In this document: positions 36,547-48,109 of the stretch, one piece after another
How the letters are laid out: each line of letters begins with the position of its first letter
Numbering within the stretch: the stretch's first letter is position 1
NCBI RefSeq assembly: GCF_900964775.1
Contig: NC_041806.1
Coordinates: 27,431,488-27,495,487, forward strand
Reading direction: 5' to 3'
Origin: Scleropages formosus
Taxonomy: Eukaryota > Chordata > Actinopteri > Osteoglossiformes > Osteoglossidae
Length of the DNA stretch: 64,000 nucleotides
Position numbers and translations under genes: made by a program
The notes under the pieces: generated by a model
Database searches by the model: none
Told to the model about the DNA's origin: nothing
The model's input: only the letters and a program-made list of their open reading frames with translations

Positions 36547-36869
36547 ACTTCAATTCTGCCTCAAAAGAGCACGTGTTTCATTAACCATATTAGTGGCTTA
36601 AAAAAGAAAAATACATTGTAGTACAGTAGTCTTGTCCACAGGTGAGGGTAACCTGCTTCGGTTGAAATCCGTTATAATACCGGTATCTCCGTGTCAGGTT
36701 CTGAAAGTCTTGCCTGTCTGAATGCATCAAGTGTAAAACTCTTCTTTTTTTTTTTTTTTTTTTTTTTTCCCTTCCTTTCTTTCCCTTCCTCAAACACCAA
36801 GGGAGAAGGGAATGAATTATTACCTCAACTGGGTTCAATGTCAAAGGTTCCTAATGCTTGATGCCTTGA

Positions 36870-37960
36870 CAGAACAGAACAGAATAGAATAGAACTTTAT
36901 TTGCCATTTGTATACGTACACAGGGTCCGGGCACATACGAATTCTTGAGCGATGCTGAGAGGGTCAAACGTAAAAACAACGTGTACACAATAAATACTCT
37001 AAAACTTCAATAAATAAAGCTAAAATGATACAATAACTACAGTAAAAGAGGGAGTAAATACTAAAAAAGGAGGAACTACTTTTAAAAAAAGGAGGGGAGC
37101 AAATACTTTAAGAAGGGGGGGCAGGAATAAAAAAAAAAAAAAGTAATGACATATCAGCAATGGTAGAGAGAAAGCAAGGATTTTGATAGTGATTCATTAA
37201 GAATATGGAGCAAAAAAAGTATATTTGCTAAAGCTCTTTTGAGCAGCTACATAAGCCTGATTTTCCTAATGTTCTGTCAAAATAAATGCGTCAAATTGTC
37301 AGGAAAGGCCTTCTACTTTTGAAAAATGCATCTGAAGCGGTGGCTCATTCAAAAGCTGTTCGTTACCTTTAAATTTTGCTTCTCGGTGAAGACTTTGACA
37401 CACAAAACATTTGTTGTTTACTGAATGACAGTTAAAGGTCATCTTCTGATGATGCATTGATGAAAAAATATGACCAAGTACCAGCAGTCTGTAAATCATA
37501 GATTATGAAGGAATGAAATTACTAATCCCCAGGGAAGTTTACTTTCATTGCATCAGCATACAGTAGTACAATATGCATACCTTAAGTAAACCTATAAATG
37601 AGGAGAAAACTAAAATGAAATATAAATAAGTAGGGAAATAAATGTTACCAATTGATGTAAGTAGAAACATAAGCGAAAGAATAAGCAAAACAAAGAAATG
37701 AGTGAAGCTGAGGGTGTTTGGACCGAATGCTTAGTGCTACTTGATCATTAAGAGGTCATTTGACCCCCTGCATGAAGAGCCTGATGGCTGCTGGTCGAAA
37801 TGTAATCCCAGCACCACGACTGGACCAGTTTGTCGATGGATGTGTGCCATTGTTTTATTGTGGTGGCGTGCGGAGAGTTTAAATCATTGTTGTAGGTGTA
37901 CCAGTACTTGCAAAAGTCTGCCACAAAAATAAGTCTAATGAAACACACATCAGATGAGCA
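36870..37960 (-). mobile_element. LINE 3'-region relic
   Basis: On the minus strand the sequence ends 'ggcaaataaagttctattct' followed by ATTCTGTTCTGTTCTG-type repeats, a typical LINE 3' tail (36870-36905). Further 5' (37745-37930 on the minus strand) a short protein-like stretch (SIDKLVQSWCWDYI) remains. The parts between are AT-rich and not diagnostic. Limits and family are uncertain. Confidence 0.45.
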
Positions 37961-38018
37961 AGTGAGATTACAAAGCAGAATCTGTACATCTTTAATTCTT
38001 GAAAATAGTCCACATTTT

Positions 38019-38231
38019 ACACACACACACACACACACACACTGTCTGAAGCCGCTTGTCCCAAGCGGGGTCGCGGCGAGCTGGAGCCTAGCCCGGCAGC
38101 GCAGGGCGCAAGGCTGGAGGGGGAGGGGGAGGGGACACACCCAGGATGGGACGCCAGTTCGTCACAAGGCACCCCAAGCAGGACTTGAACCCCAGACCCA
38201 CCGGAGGGCAGGCCCTGGCCAAACCCCCCCC
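38019..38231 (-). mobile_element. SINE family A with 12-bp target duplication
   Basis: The CA tail is at the left and the head is slightly truncated at the right. AGTCCACATTTT lies at 38007-38018 and 38232-38243. It is shared with the right arm at 59821-60033. Confidence 0.93.
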
Positions 38232-38576
38232 AGTCCACATTTTGCCTGTCTTGATTAAAGAATTCCATATGTCATACCAAACATATATAGTCCTTTCAGA
38301 AAGTATTCAGACCCCACATTTTCCATGCTTTGCTGTACTCCTATTTCAGAATGGATTGATCCAGTTATAGTTGGCATCCACTGACACACAAGACCTCACA
38401 ACGACAACACATTCTCAATTTTTTTTTTTTTTTTGCGTTTGGTGACCTACCTTTTGCAGGGAGATCGGCCCACAGATGGTTTTGACATTTGACAAAGTCA
38501 CGAATGGATGGAACACTGGCACCCAGAAGGCAAGTAGCTGCCAGGATATGGCTGGTGATCACCACTGTTAAGCAAG

Positions 38577-38812
38577 TGCTCTGGCTTACAATGGGTCACT
38601 CATTCATACATCAGTGAAACACATTCTCTCTGTCACTCACACTCTATGGGTGTTGAACCCAAAGAGCATGTCTTTGGACTGTGGGAGGAAACCCGTGCAG
38701 ACATGGAGAGAACATGCAAACGCTACACAGACTGAGCAGGGATCGAGCTCATGTCCTCTCACACCACCCAAGCGCTGTGAGACAGCTGTGCCACCATGCC
38801 GCCCCGCTTTAT
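38577..38812 (-). mobile_element. SINE family C
   Basis: Minus-strand head GGCGGCATGGTGGCACAGCT with B box GAGCTCGATCCC. The body includes 'ccaaagacatgctctttgg' and 'tgtttcactgatgtatgaat'. The copy is shared by both arms. Confidence 0.85.
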
Positions 38813-39019
38813 AATTTATTGTTTGAGCCTCTTTTGGTTTTAAAGGGAAAAAAAAAAAAGTTTATAAATTTAGTTCTTGCTTGTGTTGCTTTTCGACTGA
38901 GCCCTAAGTCCTACTCGTGAATAAGAATTGCGCTAACATTCCTCCTACGTTCCACGATTAGTAAAAAAAGTATTACCGCGTTCAAAAATTTTAAAACGGA
39001 ATATGTACTAAATGTGTAT

Positions 39020-39095
39020 GTAAGTGAATACAGTATGTACTTAATGAATTTGTTAAATTCCGCGCTGCAATTAATAAAGTATAATCCTATCCTAT
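39020..39095 (+). mobile_element. Short LINE-tail-like fragment
   Basis: It ends 'aattaataaagtataatcc' followed by TATCC repeats, like a LINE 3' end. No coding part is present. Confidence 0.4.
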
Positions 39096-39291
39096 TTGTG
39101 GTGTGAAAGTAATCAATGCAAAGTCCAGGGTCAATATATTAGCAGGAGAATGATGAGAAAAGAAAACGAGAAAATTAAAACTTTGCTCATATCCTTCAAT
39201 ACTCAGTGAGATGTTTTAAATCACGTGTACCGAGACCATGTGGCCATTACTCATCGCGCGAGCAAAGGCAGGCAATTTCGTCACGGCGGTT

Positions 39292-39310
39292 TCAATTAGG
39301 TCGTCTTAGC
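39292..39310 (+). promoter_or_regulatory. H4-specific promoter element
   Basis: TCAATTAGGTCGTCTTAGC is found here, in the minus-strand H4 promoter at 43333-43351 and at 58742-58760, and not before the other histone genes. Its TTCAATTAGGTC core resembles vertebrate H4 Site II (TTTCAATCTGGTCC), which binds HINFP. Binding here is inferred. Confidence 0.65.
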
Positions 39311-39322
39311 CTGGATAAGTAG

Positions 39323-39682
<360 letters not shown>

Positions 39683-39718
39683 AACTTTCATCCGCTGAGG
39701 GAACAAGTAAAAACCAAA

Positions 39719-39734
39719 GGCTCTTTTAAGAGCC
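39719..39734 (+). terminator. Histone 3' stem-loop of H4
   Basis: GGCTCTTTTAAGAGCC, 36 nt after the H4 stop. Confidence 0.95.
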
Positions 39735-40027
39735 ACCCACATAACACTGAAAAGAGCTGTCAAATTCACCATTTTCTGAGCACTTCAGAGATGTTTCTAC
39801 AATGTCCTGAGATGTGTCTTTGTAAGACGGTTCTTCCCATAAAGAATACCCCAGGGGAGCACTCCTAACGGCGGTGTTACGCTTCTTGTTTATACACCGT
39901 TTTACGTTTAAGCCTGTGTTGGGCCCTTTAACTCGCGTCTTATAGGTCAAGTCAGTTCGCGCTGAGATCAAGTGATTCGGTTGTAGCTCCGGCACAGGGG
40001 TGTTTGTCAGCTTCCAGTGACTGAAGT

Positions 40028-40219
40028 ACGATTGCCTAGTGCTTCAAGCCCGATCTGCGTTTTTTGAGCTCCGCTATCACGGCTTTGCAGGAGACAAGCG
40101 CTGCTTACGTGGTCGGTCTGTTTGAGAACGCCAACTTGTGCGCTACTCGCGCCAAGAGGGTGACTATCACGCCCGAAGACATTCACCTGGCTCCTTTTAG
40201 CCGCAGAGAGCGCGCTAGA
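40028..40219 (+). pseudogene. Histone H3 pseudogene, C-terminal half only
   Basis: The sequence aligns with the H3 gene from about codon 70 onward. It is out of frame with a stop at first, then reads [34 protein letters not shown] and [15 protein letters not shown]. The 5' half of H3 is absent. The normal stop TGA has become AGA, and many conserved residues are replaced. The downstream untranslated region still aligns with that of the intact H3, so this is a decayed local duplicate and not a retrocopy. It is identical in the right arm. Confidence 0.9.
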
Positions 40220-40254
40220 AGTTCCCGCTGTAGACACTCATCACAAAACCCAAT

Positions 40255-40270
40255 AGCTCTTGTAAGAGCT
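40255..40270 (+). terminator. Variant histone stem-loop behind the H3 relic
   Basis: AGCTCTTGTAAGAGCT. Both partners of the outer pair have changed (G-C to A-T), so the 6-bp stem is complete, while the loop is TGTA instead of TTTA. Confidence 0.75.
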
Positions 40271-40417
40271 GTTTCAATTCAGTTTCAAAGGAGCACTTTT
40301 TTTTTCTGTTTTTTTTCTTAACCGTATTGATGGGTCCATTCGAGCAGTGTACCACTGTCAATAGAAATGTACTGGTAAGAGTTCATGCTTTCTGACCAAA
40401 GGGCCTCTCTCTGAGCT

Positions 40418-40532
40418 CTAGTATCCTTGAGCAAGGTGTTAATCGTAAACCACTCCAGCAAAATTAGTAGGCTGTGTAAAAGGAATAATTTGCTTTGGAG
40501 GAAAGCATCAGCTAAATTAATAAATGTAATTT
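40418..40532 (+). mobile_element. SINE family B fragment
   Basis: The blocks 'tccttgagcaaggtgttaa', 'ccactccagcaaaattag' and the tail 'ttggaggaaagcatcagc' match the 3' half of family B. Confidence 0.7.
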
Positions 40533-40879
40533 ACTGTTAAACGTTCTGCATTTCAACCGAAAGCATTAGAATTTTGAGAGTCTCGTTACAGTAAGTTTTA
40601 ATTCGGTTATACTCCCAAGAAGTGCATCAAAGACGTGAAGGGCAGGCAAAGGAAATGCTACTTTTTTGTGGGGACAGTTCGTTGGTGGTGGGGCATAACA
40701 ATGGTTTGGTTATAGAACAGGTATAAAGTTCTCTTGATTTCAGTGCTCGAAATACGGTGTTTTAGTTTTACCATCTGTACTCTATAGAAAAAAGTCAGCA
40801 CTTTATTTTTTTAAACTTAGGACACTAGCTCTTGAAATATTAAATGTCCCTTGAAGTGTAGGAAGAAAAAGAGAAACAC

Positions 40880-40968
40880 TCATGTAATGTACTCTGTATT
40901 TTTGTTGTTCGAGAAGTACGTCACTTTGGAGAAAAGCACCTGCTTTATGAATTAATATAAACGTAAAA
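40880..40968 (+). mobile_element. SINE-like family D tail fragment
   Basis: 'catgtaatgtactctg' followed by 'gtacgtcactttggagaaaa' matches the 3' part of 9040-9250. Confidence 0.6.
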
Positions 40969-41042
40969 TTCAGCAACGATAGGGTTAAGGCAGGAAGCTT
41001 TGCTCCTGGCTCGCAAGGCTAAAAATGCGCCACAAATGTTCA

Positions 41043-41138
41043 ACCAATAGGATCTGAATATTATCGGGCGGACTTAGCCACTGCCAATGAAAATTTGCTG
41101 CAATGGGGGCTTGATTGGCATAAATTTAGCATAAGTAG
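41043..41138 (+). promoter_or_regulatory. H2B promoter
   Basis: CCAAT boxes at 41043-41047 and 41084-41088, an octamer-like ATTTGCTG at about 41093, and a weak TATA-like CATAAGTAG near 41130, about 60 bp before the ATG. Confidence 0.6.
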
Positions 41139-41564
<426 letters not shown>

Positions 41565-41596
41565 AGTGCCGTACAAATCAGCCAAACCGCAACAAA

Positions 41597-41612
41597 GGCT
41601 CTTTTAAGAGCC
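41597..41612 (+). terminator. Histone 3' stem-loop of H2B
   Basis: GGCTCTTTTAAGAGCC, 32 nt after the stop. Confidence 0.95.
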
Positions 41613-41984
41613 ACCCATCTATTTCAGTCAAAGGCAAAACTTACCGATTTTTTTTTTTTTTTCTTCCCCCTTTCCTGAATAAAGTAGTACAGACGATTTC
41701 TTAAATGTATTTGTGTAATGTAATTATGATTCAACTTTTTTTTTTTTTTTTCTTTCAGTGGCTACATCACTGTGAGCTGGGAGAAGTCAGCAAAAACTGA
41801 TTTTTCGATAAGTGTGTGTACTGCATTCGGAGAAAGACATAGCTGTAGATGTGTTTAAGTACAGTTAGTTTTTGTCAGCACATGCACAAATGTTCATCAC
41901 ACAAGTAGCTGTGTAAAACTTTACCAAAATATCGATGATTCCTAATAACCTCCCTAGTACTTTCAAAGGTGGGCTTCCACAACA

Positions 41985-42240
41985 TTTACATCTTTTTATT
42001 TAGCAGATACTTTTCTTCAAAGTAATGTAAAACTAAAAATAGAACAAAAACTTAAAGCATGAAGGGATATAGAGGACATGCAGTTTTAAACAGAATGTAC
42101 AAAAATATTGTGTTATTGCCAGTTTTCATTTAAATGCAATCTTAAGAGAAGAGTTAATGAGTTTTATTAGCCAAGTGTTCTAATGCACACAAGGAATTCA
42201 CTGTGGTTCTTGATACTTCCAGTATTTACAAATAGCTAAT
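41985..42240 (-). mobile_element. SINE/LINE tail fragments
   Basis: 'tctttttatttagcagatac' followed by 'ttttcttcaaagtaatg' is a SINE B/C tail. 'attagccaagtgttctaatg' followed by 'caaggaattcactg' (about 42170-42205) resembles the inverted LINE tail seen at 17860-17910. No coding sequence is present. Confidence 0.5.
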
Positions 42241-42577
42241 ACAGAACAGTAAAAGGAAAAGGGGGGGGGGGGGAGAGTATGTAAATAAGTAAATTACAAA
42301 AGTGATGGGATATTGTTGCACTTACAGACCTATAAGGGAGCGTTAACTGTTCTTATACCTGGTCATTCTGCTGGACAGTGCTCTGTAACCAGCCAGAGAA
42401 GAAAAGTGTAAAGAGTTTAGGCCTGAGGTGTGTGGGATAAAGCCTTGTTTTAGCAGAATGGTATTCTGGTTAAGTCAGTTTATGTTCATAACCTGTTTAA
42501 GTGAACGTGTGTACCGCTGTCTGTTGTGTCTTCATCAAGCTTGTGAAGCATATAATTCACTTTAAAGCGTTTGGAAG

Positions 42578-42890
42578 CAAATAACCATACCTCTACCATC
42601 CCAGGAACACAATAGTGTAAGGAACACAACACAAAAAAAAAAAAAAATCCACTAATCTTGTATCTGCTGCAAGTACCATTTCTGGGTTCTTCCAGCTCTA
42701 GTACCCTTGAGAAGGGTACTTTCTCTGCATCACACCACTGAAATAATAACTGTAGATGGTAGTAGTTTGAAAGGTGAGCTGCTTAGACTTGTCTCAAGTA
42801 GACAGAGTGCTTTAATAGAAAACACTTATACATTAAAAAAAAAAAAACTAACAATAGAATAAACAGCCCTTTTTTTGGATTCAAGTAGAT
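42578..42890. other. Unique spacer inside the inverted duplication
   Basis: This is the first sequence past the left-arm boundary. It contains a short family B-like patch near 42700-42730 and an A-run near 42835-42847. No gene. Confidence 0.5.
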
Positions 42891-42906
42891 GGCCCTTAAA
42901 AGAGCC
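42891..42906 (-). terminator. Histone 3' stem-loop of the minus-strand H4, with a wobble pair
   Basis: On the minus strand it reads GGCTCTTTTAAGGGCC. The fourth pair is U-G instead of U-A, so the stem is kept in RNA. Confidence 0.88.
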
Positions 42907-42938
42907 TTTGGGGGAAAGAGTTGACGTTAACAAGGATC

Positions 42939-43274
<336 letters not shown>

Positions 43275-43332
43275 CTATTCTATAAAAACAAACGAAATTC
43301 AAGCCTGCCGAAAACTGCAGTCAATGATTGGA

Positions 43333-43351
43333 GCTAAGACGACCTAATTGA
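43333..43351 (-). promoter_or_regulatory. H4-specific promoter element, minus strand
   Basis: On the minus strand it reads TCAATTAGGTCGTCTTAGC, exactly as before the other H4 genes, 82 bp before this ATG. The flanks differ, which makes the 19-base match informative. A TTTTTATAGAATAG box lies between it and the ATG. Confidence 0.7.
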
Positions 43352-43649
43352 GACCACACGGAACAAACGGACTGCCCCTTCACCCGCGTAAAATAATGGG
43401 TACGTGTGCTATTTACCCAGTGTCTATGAAAATAGATATTTTTCTTTCAGATTTACGGATTTTATTTCCTCTTTCCTTCCCTTTATTCCCTGCGTTCTGA
43501 AATTAACAAACTATTGTGTCTCTATCTACGAACTGGCATATCAATCTGATTACTGTGACACGCCGATCAGCCAAAACACTAAAACCATAGGTGAAGTGAG
43601 TAACATTGATTATTTCATTATAGTGGCACCTGTCAAGTGGTGGGATATA

Positions 43650-43860
43650 TACACACACACACACACACACACTTTCTGAACCACTTGTCCCATATGGGGT
43701 CACAGGGAACCGGAGCCAACCCGGTAACACAGGGCGGAAGGGGAGGGGACACACCCAGGACAGGATGCCAGTCCATCGCAAGGCACCCCAAGTGGGACTC
43801 AAACCCCAGATCCACTGGAGAGCAGAACCTGGTCCAACCCACTGCGCCACCGCGCCCACA
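43650..43860 (-). mobile_element. SINE family A inside the Tc1-like element
   Basis: The target-site duplication GTGGGATATA lies at 43640-43649 and 43861-43870. The CA tail is at the left and the head CTGCGCCACCGCG at the right. Confidence 0.93.
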
Positions 43861-43914
43861 GTGGGATATATTAGGCAGCAAATGAATAGTCAGTTCTTTA
43901 AGCATTCTCATCTT

Positions 43915-44105
43915 TTGAGTTCTCTGGCTGTCTACTGTTATTTATTGTTATTATTGTTACCGTTATGTGTTGTTATTAGTATTACTCACTGTCTTTGTTT
44001 CATTTTGTGCAGTATTTATATTGTTTTTGTTTGTAGTGGAGAAGCATTCAAGAAGAATTTCATGATACTTGTACATGGTACTTGTACCTATGATAATAAA
44101 CTTGA
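43915..44105 (+). mobile_element. LINE 3'-tail-like insertion in the Tc1-like element
   Basis: About 190 bp that interrupts the expected Tc1 sequence and ends 'gataataaacttgaaactag'. This is the form of a short 5'-truncated LINE insertion. No coding sequence. Confidence 0.45.
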
Positions 44106-45979
44106 AACTAGAACATGAAAGAATTAAAAATGGGTAAACGTAAGAATCTGAACAACTTTGATAAGGGCTATATTGTGATAGCTAGACATCTAGGTCAGAG
44201 CATCTCTGAAACAGCAGGTCTTGTGTGGTATACCTAGTATAGAATGGTTAGTACCTACCAAAAGTGTTCCAAGGAAGGGCAACCAGTGACAGGGTCACAG
44301 GCACTTAAGGCTTATTAATGCATCTGGGGAGCAAAACCTAGCCTGTCTCTTCTGATCCCACAGAAGAGCTACTGTAGCACAGATTCCTGGAACCCTTAAT
44401 GCTGGTTACAATAGAAAGGCATTAGAGCACACAATGTATTGCAGCTTGCTGTGTTACTATAGTTTGGTCCAAGTGCCCATGCTGATCCCTGTTCACTGCT
44501 GAAAGCACCTACAATGGGCACGCAAGCATCAGAACTGGACCATGGAGCAATGAAAGAAGGTGGCCTGGTCTGAAGAATTATGTTTTTTTTTAGATCACGT
44601 GGATGGCTGGGTATGTCTGCATCATTTACCTCGGGAACAGAGGGCAGAAGGATGTACTATGGGAAGAAGACATGCTGGTGGAAGCAGCAAGATGCTCTGG
44701 CCAGGGTTCTGCTGGGAAACCTTGGGTCCTGGCATTCATGTGGATTTTACTTTGACACGTATTGTCTACCTAAAGACTGTTGCGGACTACCTACATCTCT
44801 TCATGGCAATGCTATTCCCGGAGGGCAGTGGCCCTGCCACACTTCAAAAATTGTTCAGGAATGGTTGAAGGAATATGACAGAGTTCAAGGTGTTGACTTG
44901 GCCTCCAAATTTCTCAGGTCTTAATCCACTCAAGCATCTGTGGAATGTGCTGGAAAAACCAGTCTGATCTATGAAGGCCCCACCTTACAACTTGAAGGAT
45001 CTGTTGCAAATGTCTTTGTGCCAGATTTTTCTCTTTTCCTAACTTTATTTCATATAATAAGAGTTAAAACCCTGAAAAATTCTACATCACAGATCACAAA
45101 CACAAACTCACATCCAAATATTTCATCAAAACTTTTCTCCTCATAAGCATGACAGAGCCCATTCAGTCATCTCATTTCACTAATACAAGGAGTGGTAAGC
45201 ATTAGAGTTCAAAAACAAGTATAAAAATCCACTATGACCAGAAAATCTGGGACTTTAAAACCCTTAACCATTAAAAGAGTTTTTAGAAAAACAAAAAATA
45301 CATCTTGCATGCATAAGAAAAGTACCCAAGTGCCCATATCAAACTTCTAGTCTGATTTTGCTTTGTCATTAAAAACCATAAACAATCATACATGTCTATA
45401 AAGTAATATTTTAATGCAAATGTTTAGATTATTACACCTAAAATGGTACAAAATCAACAAGTTAAAATTCAGTCATTCAAACAGTTTTTCCAAACAAAAA
45501 TCTCTATCCTCTACAGCTGTCAGGTGGGGTTCTTCCCCACTGTCCTGACAAACTGAACCTTGGGGGAGATCCCACCCAAGACAGAACTAACAAACACGAA
45601 TGCTCGGGTACCACTATGCTTCCACAGGGAGGATCTTAGCCTGTTTGAGGGGTCGCAGTCAAAACCGGCACCCCCAGTGCAGTACTGGAGATCAACCCAG
45701 CCTCCCTTCTGCACCTCTTCTTTTTCCTGGTCACTCCCACAAAATCCTGTGAACTGTCCATGTGACCAGGTGTGTCTCTCTCCTCCTCAGCCCAGGTCCC
45801 CCCAGAAGTGCCCAGTGAAGAAGGAGACCATACCACATTGGCCTCAGACAACTGCTCTCTCACCTCAGCACCTGACACTAGTCCATACTGGGCTTCCAGA
45901 TCCTCCCCCGTCGGCACCGCCTGGTCGCCTTATGTCCCTGGCCAAGACACAAATGACAAGAGGGAAGCTGACCCTGATA

Positions 45980-46545
45980 AAATATTTACATTTATTTATT
46001 TAACAGATAACCAGGGTGCAGTGGCACAGTGCACTTGGCTGGGTGCTACTCTCAGGTGGGTCTGGAGTTCAAGTCCCACTTGGGGTGCCTTGTGACAGAC
46101 TGGCGTCCTGTCCTGAGTGTGTCCCCTCCCTCTCCAGACTTACGCTCTGTATTGCCATGACCCCTCTTGGGACAAGCAGCTTCAGTCAGTGTGTATGTAT
46201 TTAGCAGACGCTTTTCTCCAAAGCGAGTTCCTATGAACTCTATGTAGCATTTTCAGCATATACACCTTATTCACCAAGGTGACTTACACTGCTGGATATA
46301 TTATTTACAATGAGCCACTCATCCATCCATCAGTGGAACACATTCTCCATGACTTACACACTATGGGGGAAGCTGAACAGCATGTCTTTGGACTGTCAGA
46401 GGAAACCGGAGCACCCGGAGGAAACCCATGTAGACACGGAAAGAACATGCAAACTCCACACAGACTGAGCGCGGATCAATCCCATGTTCTCTTGCAGCAC
46501 GCAGGTGCTGTGAGACAGCAGCCACTGTGCCACCCGGTTGCCTCT
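45980..46545. mobile_element. SINE C with a SINE A nested inside (46008-46197)
   Basis: A minus-strand family C copy (tail 'tttacatttatttatttaac', body 'gaacatgcaaactccacaca') is interrupted by a plus-strand family A copy. The family A target duplication is TATTTAACAGA (45997-46007) / TATTTAGCAGA (46198-46208), both within the C tail. The C copy itself splits ORF1 of LINE copy A. Confidence 0.85.
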
Positions 46546-47640
46546 TGTCTTGCCCAAGGTAAAATAGCATGTGGCTATACCCATCCATCCCCATAGGGCT
46601 GGGACGCAGATGAACTAAAAAGTGTCTCTGTCCATTCCAGATGCCCAGAAGATCCTGGTCTTCTTCATATCCGGGGAATACGTTGGCAAAATCTCCCAGG
46701 AAAGCTGCCACAACGTCTGCCAACACAAAGAGGTCGAAGACATGGACAGTCACAATTCTTCTTTCTGTCCTCCAGAGTGGCTCAATGGAGTAGGGGAGCA
46801 ACTTCAAATGCATGGCACTCACTCTACATGTCTTCAACATCCTCCAATAACGTCTGTCAGTCACTAGTGTGACATCGAAGAAGCACAACAGCCTGTTCCT
46901 CTGGATGCAGACAGTCTCCTCCACAGGAAGTCCTAGGAGTCAAAAGACGACCTCATGAACAAAAAGAATCCGCTTGTGAAATGCAACAACGTCATCCCTG
47001 TTCCTCCAGCAGGCGGAGATGGTATTCTTCAAAACCTGCATCCTTCCATCCAACGATGTTCTGTTGTCCTCCCCAGGGACAGCCAACATCTTCAAGGAAA
47101 ACCCTATTCTGGATTATCTGGTATAAATACAATGACAACCCGTGTTACCACGAGTTTAAGTGGGAAAATGTTTACAGTAAATAGTTGCAGTCTGGGTAAA
47201 ATGTGATTTAAGTGTTTAACCAGTAGGGAGACTTACATGGAAATTAATTAGGCAACTGTGTTTGCCAATGGGTAAGGGAGAAAACCTGGGGAGCTAAGCG
47301 TGACCGGTAATGCCGGTAGGTCCATGAGGAAACAGAGTCCTCAGATCGAGAGCATTATTTCCTCATGTGCTAGTTTTAAAATGAATGTTTGACATGAACG
47401 CTGCCTTTGTGTCCTTCTTCGCCCCATCCAAACCCAGAGTTCTGTGTCCCACAATACTGTAAACAAAATTTCTGCAGGGACTGCGGACAAGCCACCTGAA
47501 ACCGTGGACCTTAGGTTCAGCAGGCTACCCAAAAAATAAAATGAAGTCTTGCGAGGGAGCAGAGCTTTGCCCCAGGAAAGCTACAGTTGTGCCACACACA
47601 GTCCTGTATTAGGCTCCACTCTGCCCCCGCTAAAATCTCT

Positions 47641-47680
47641 GGTACTGCAATTTGATCCAACCCAAAGGCCGAGAAGCGAT
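47641..47680 (-). other. U2 snRNA 5'-end-derived sequence (copy A)
   Basis: On the minus strand it starts ATCGCTTCTCGGCCTTTGGG and continues TTGGATCAAATTGCAGTACC. Human U2 begins ATCGCTTCTCGGCCTTTTGG, then CTAAGATCAAGTGTAGTATC. The match starts exactly at U2 position 1 and stops at about position 40. It is too short to be a U2 gene. Confidence 0.75.
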
Positions 47681-47883
47681 CCACACAGTCCACATTTATT
47701 GCGAAATTCCACTTTAAAAATCTAGATATTTTGAAATAATGGACGTTTTCCTCTGCTCAATTCATATGGTAAAGCATGTTAGCCGAAGTGGTGGAAAAAT
47801 CTATTTTGGAAAATGTGTACTCATAAATGTACGAACCTAAATACTCGAAAAATGTGAATACTGACATTGAATGCATAAAGATA

Positions 47884-48105
47884 TCAAGAAACGAACACTG
47901 TCATACTGATCGTGCGAGTATTGGATGAACATTTTCCCAGCCTCACTAGCTGCTGCCTGTCTGTTAGGAAGTTGGTGATCCACCGACAGATGGAGGTAGG
48001 CACAGAGAGTTGGGTTAATTTGGACAGGAGGAGGTATGGGATGATGGTGTTCAAGGCTGAACTGAAGTCCACGAACAGGATCCTCACATGAATATGCATG
48101 AACAC
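47884..48105 (-). mobile_element. LINE reverse-transcriptase fragment (CR1/L2/Rex1-like)
   Basis: A minus-strand frame reads VRILFVDFSSALNTI, PYLLLSKLTQL and SICRWITNFLTDRQQLVRLG. This is the RT A-domain (DFSSAFNT) of CR1-group LINEs. About 70 codons remain, without the catalytic YADD/FADD box. Confidence 0.75.
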
Positions 48106-48109
48106 TTCA

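Larger units (their letters stand above)
45028..47680 (-). mobile_element. Tx1/Keno-like LINE relic, copy A, with U2 snRNA 5' end
   Basis: Read on the minus strand: U2-like sequence (47680-47641), a 5' untranslated stretch shared with copy B (about 47640-47455), and ORF1 with a recognisable nucleic-acid-binding protein (about 46924-46550, then 46007-45500). It ends at an AATAAA-bearing 3' end with an A-rich tail at 45028. ORF1 reads GIWNGQRHFLVHLRPSP and MLFYLGQDK, then a knuckle-like CHLCLGQGHKATRRC, as in ZCCHC3-like ORF1 proteins of L1/Tx1-group LINEs. ORF2 is missing. The tail abuts Tc1 sequence at GCCAGAT, so this copy inserted into the transposon. Confidence 0.65.

Noticed and set aside
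47600-47690. Complete U2 snRNA gene
   Set aside because: Only about the first 40 nt are present; the Sm site and 3' stem-loops are absent, so it is a derived fragment.
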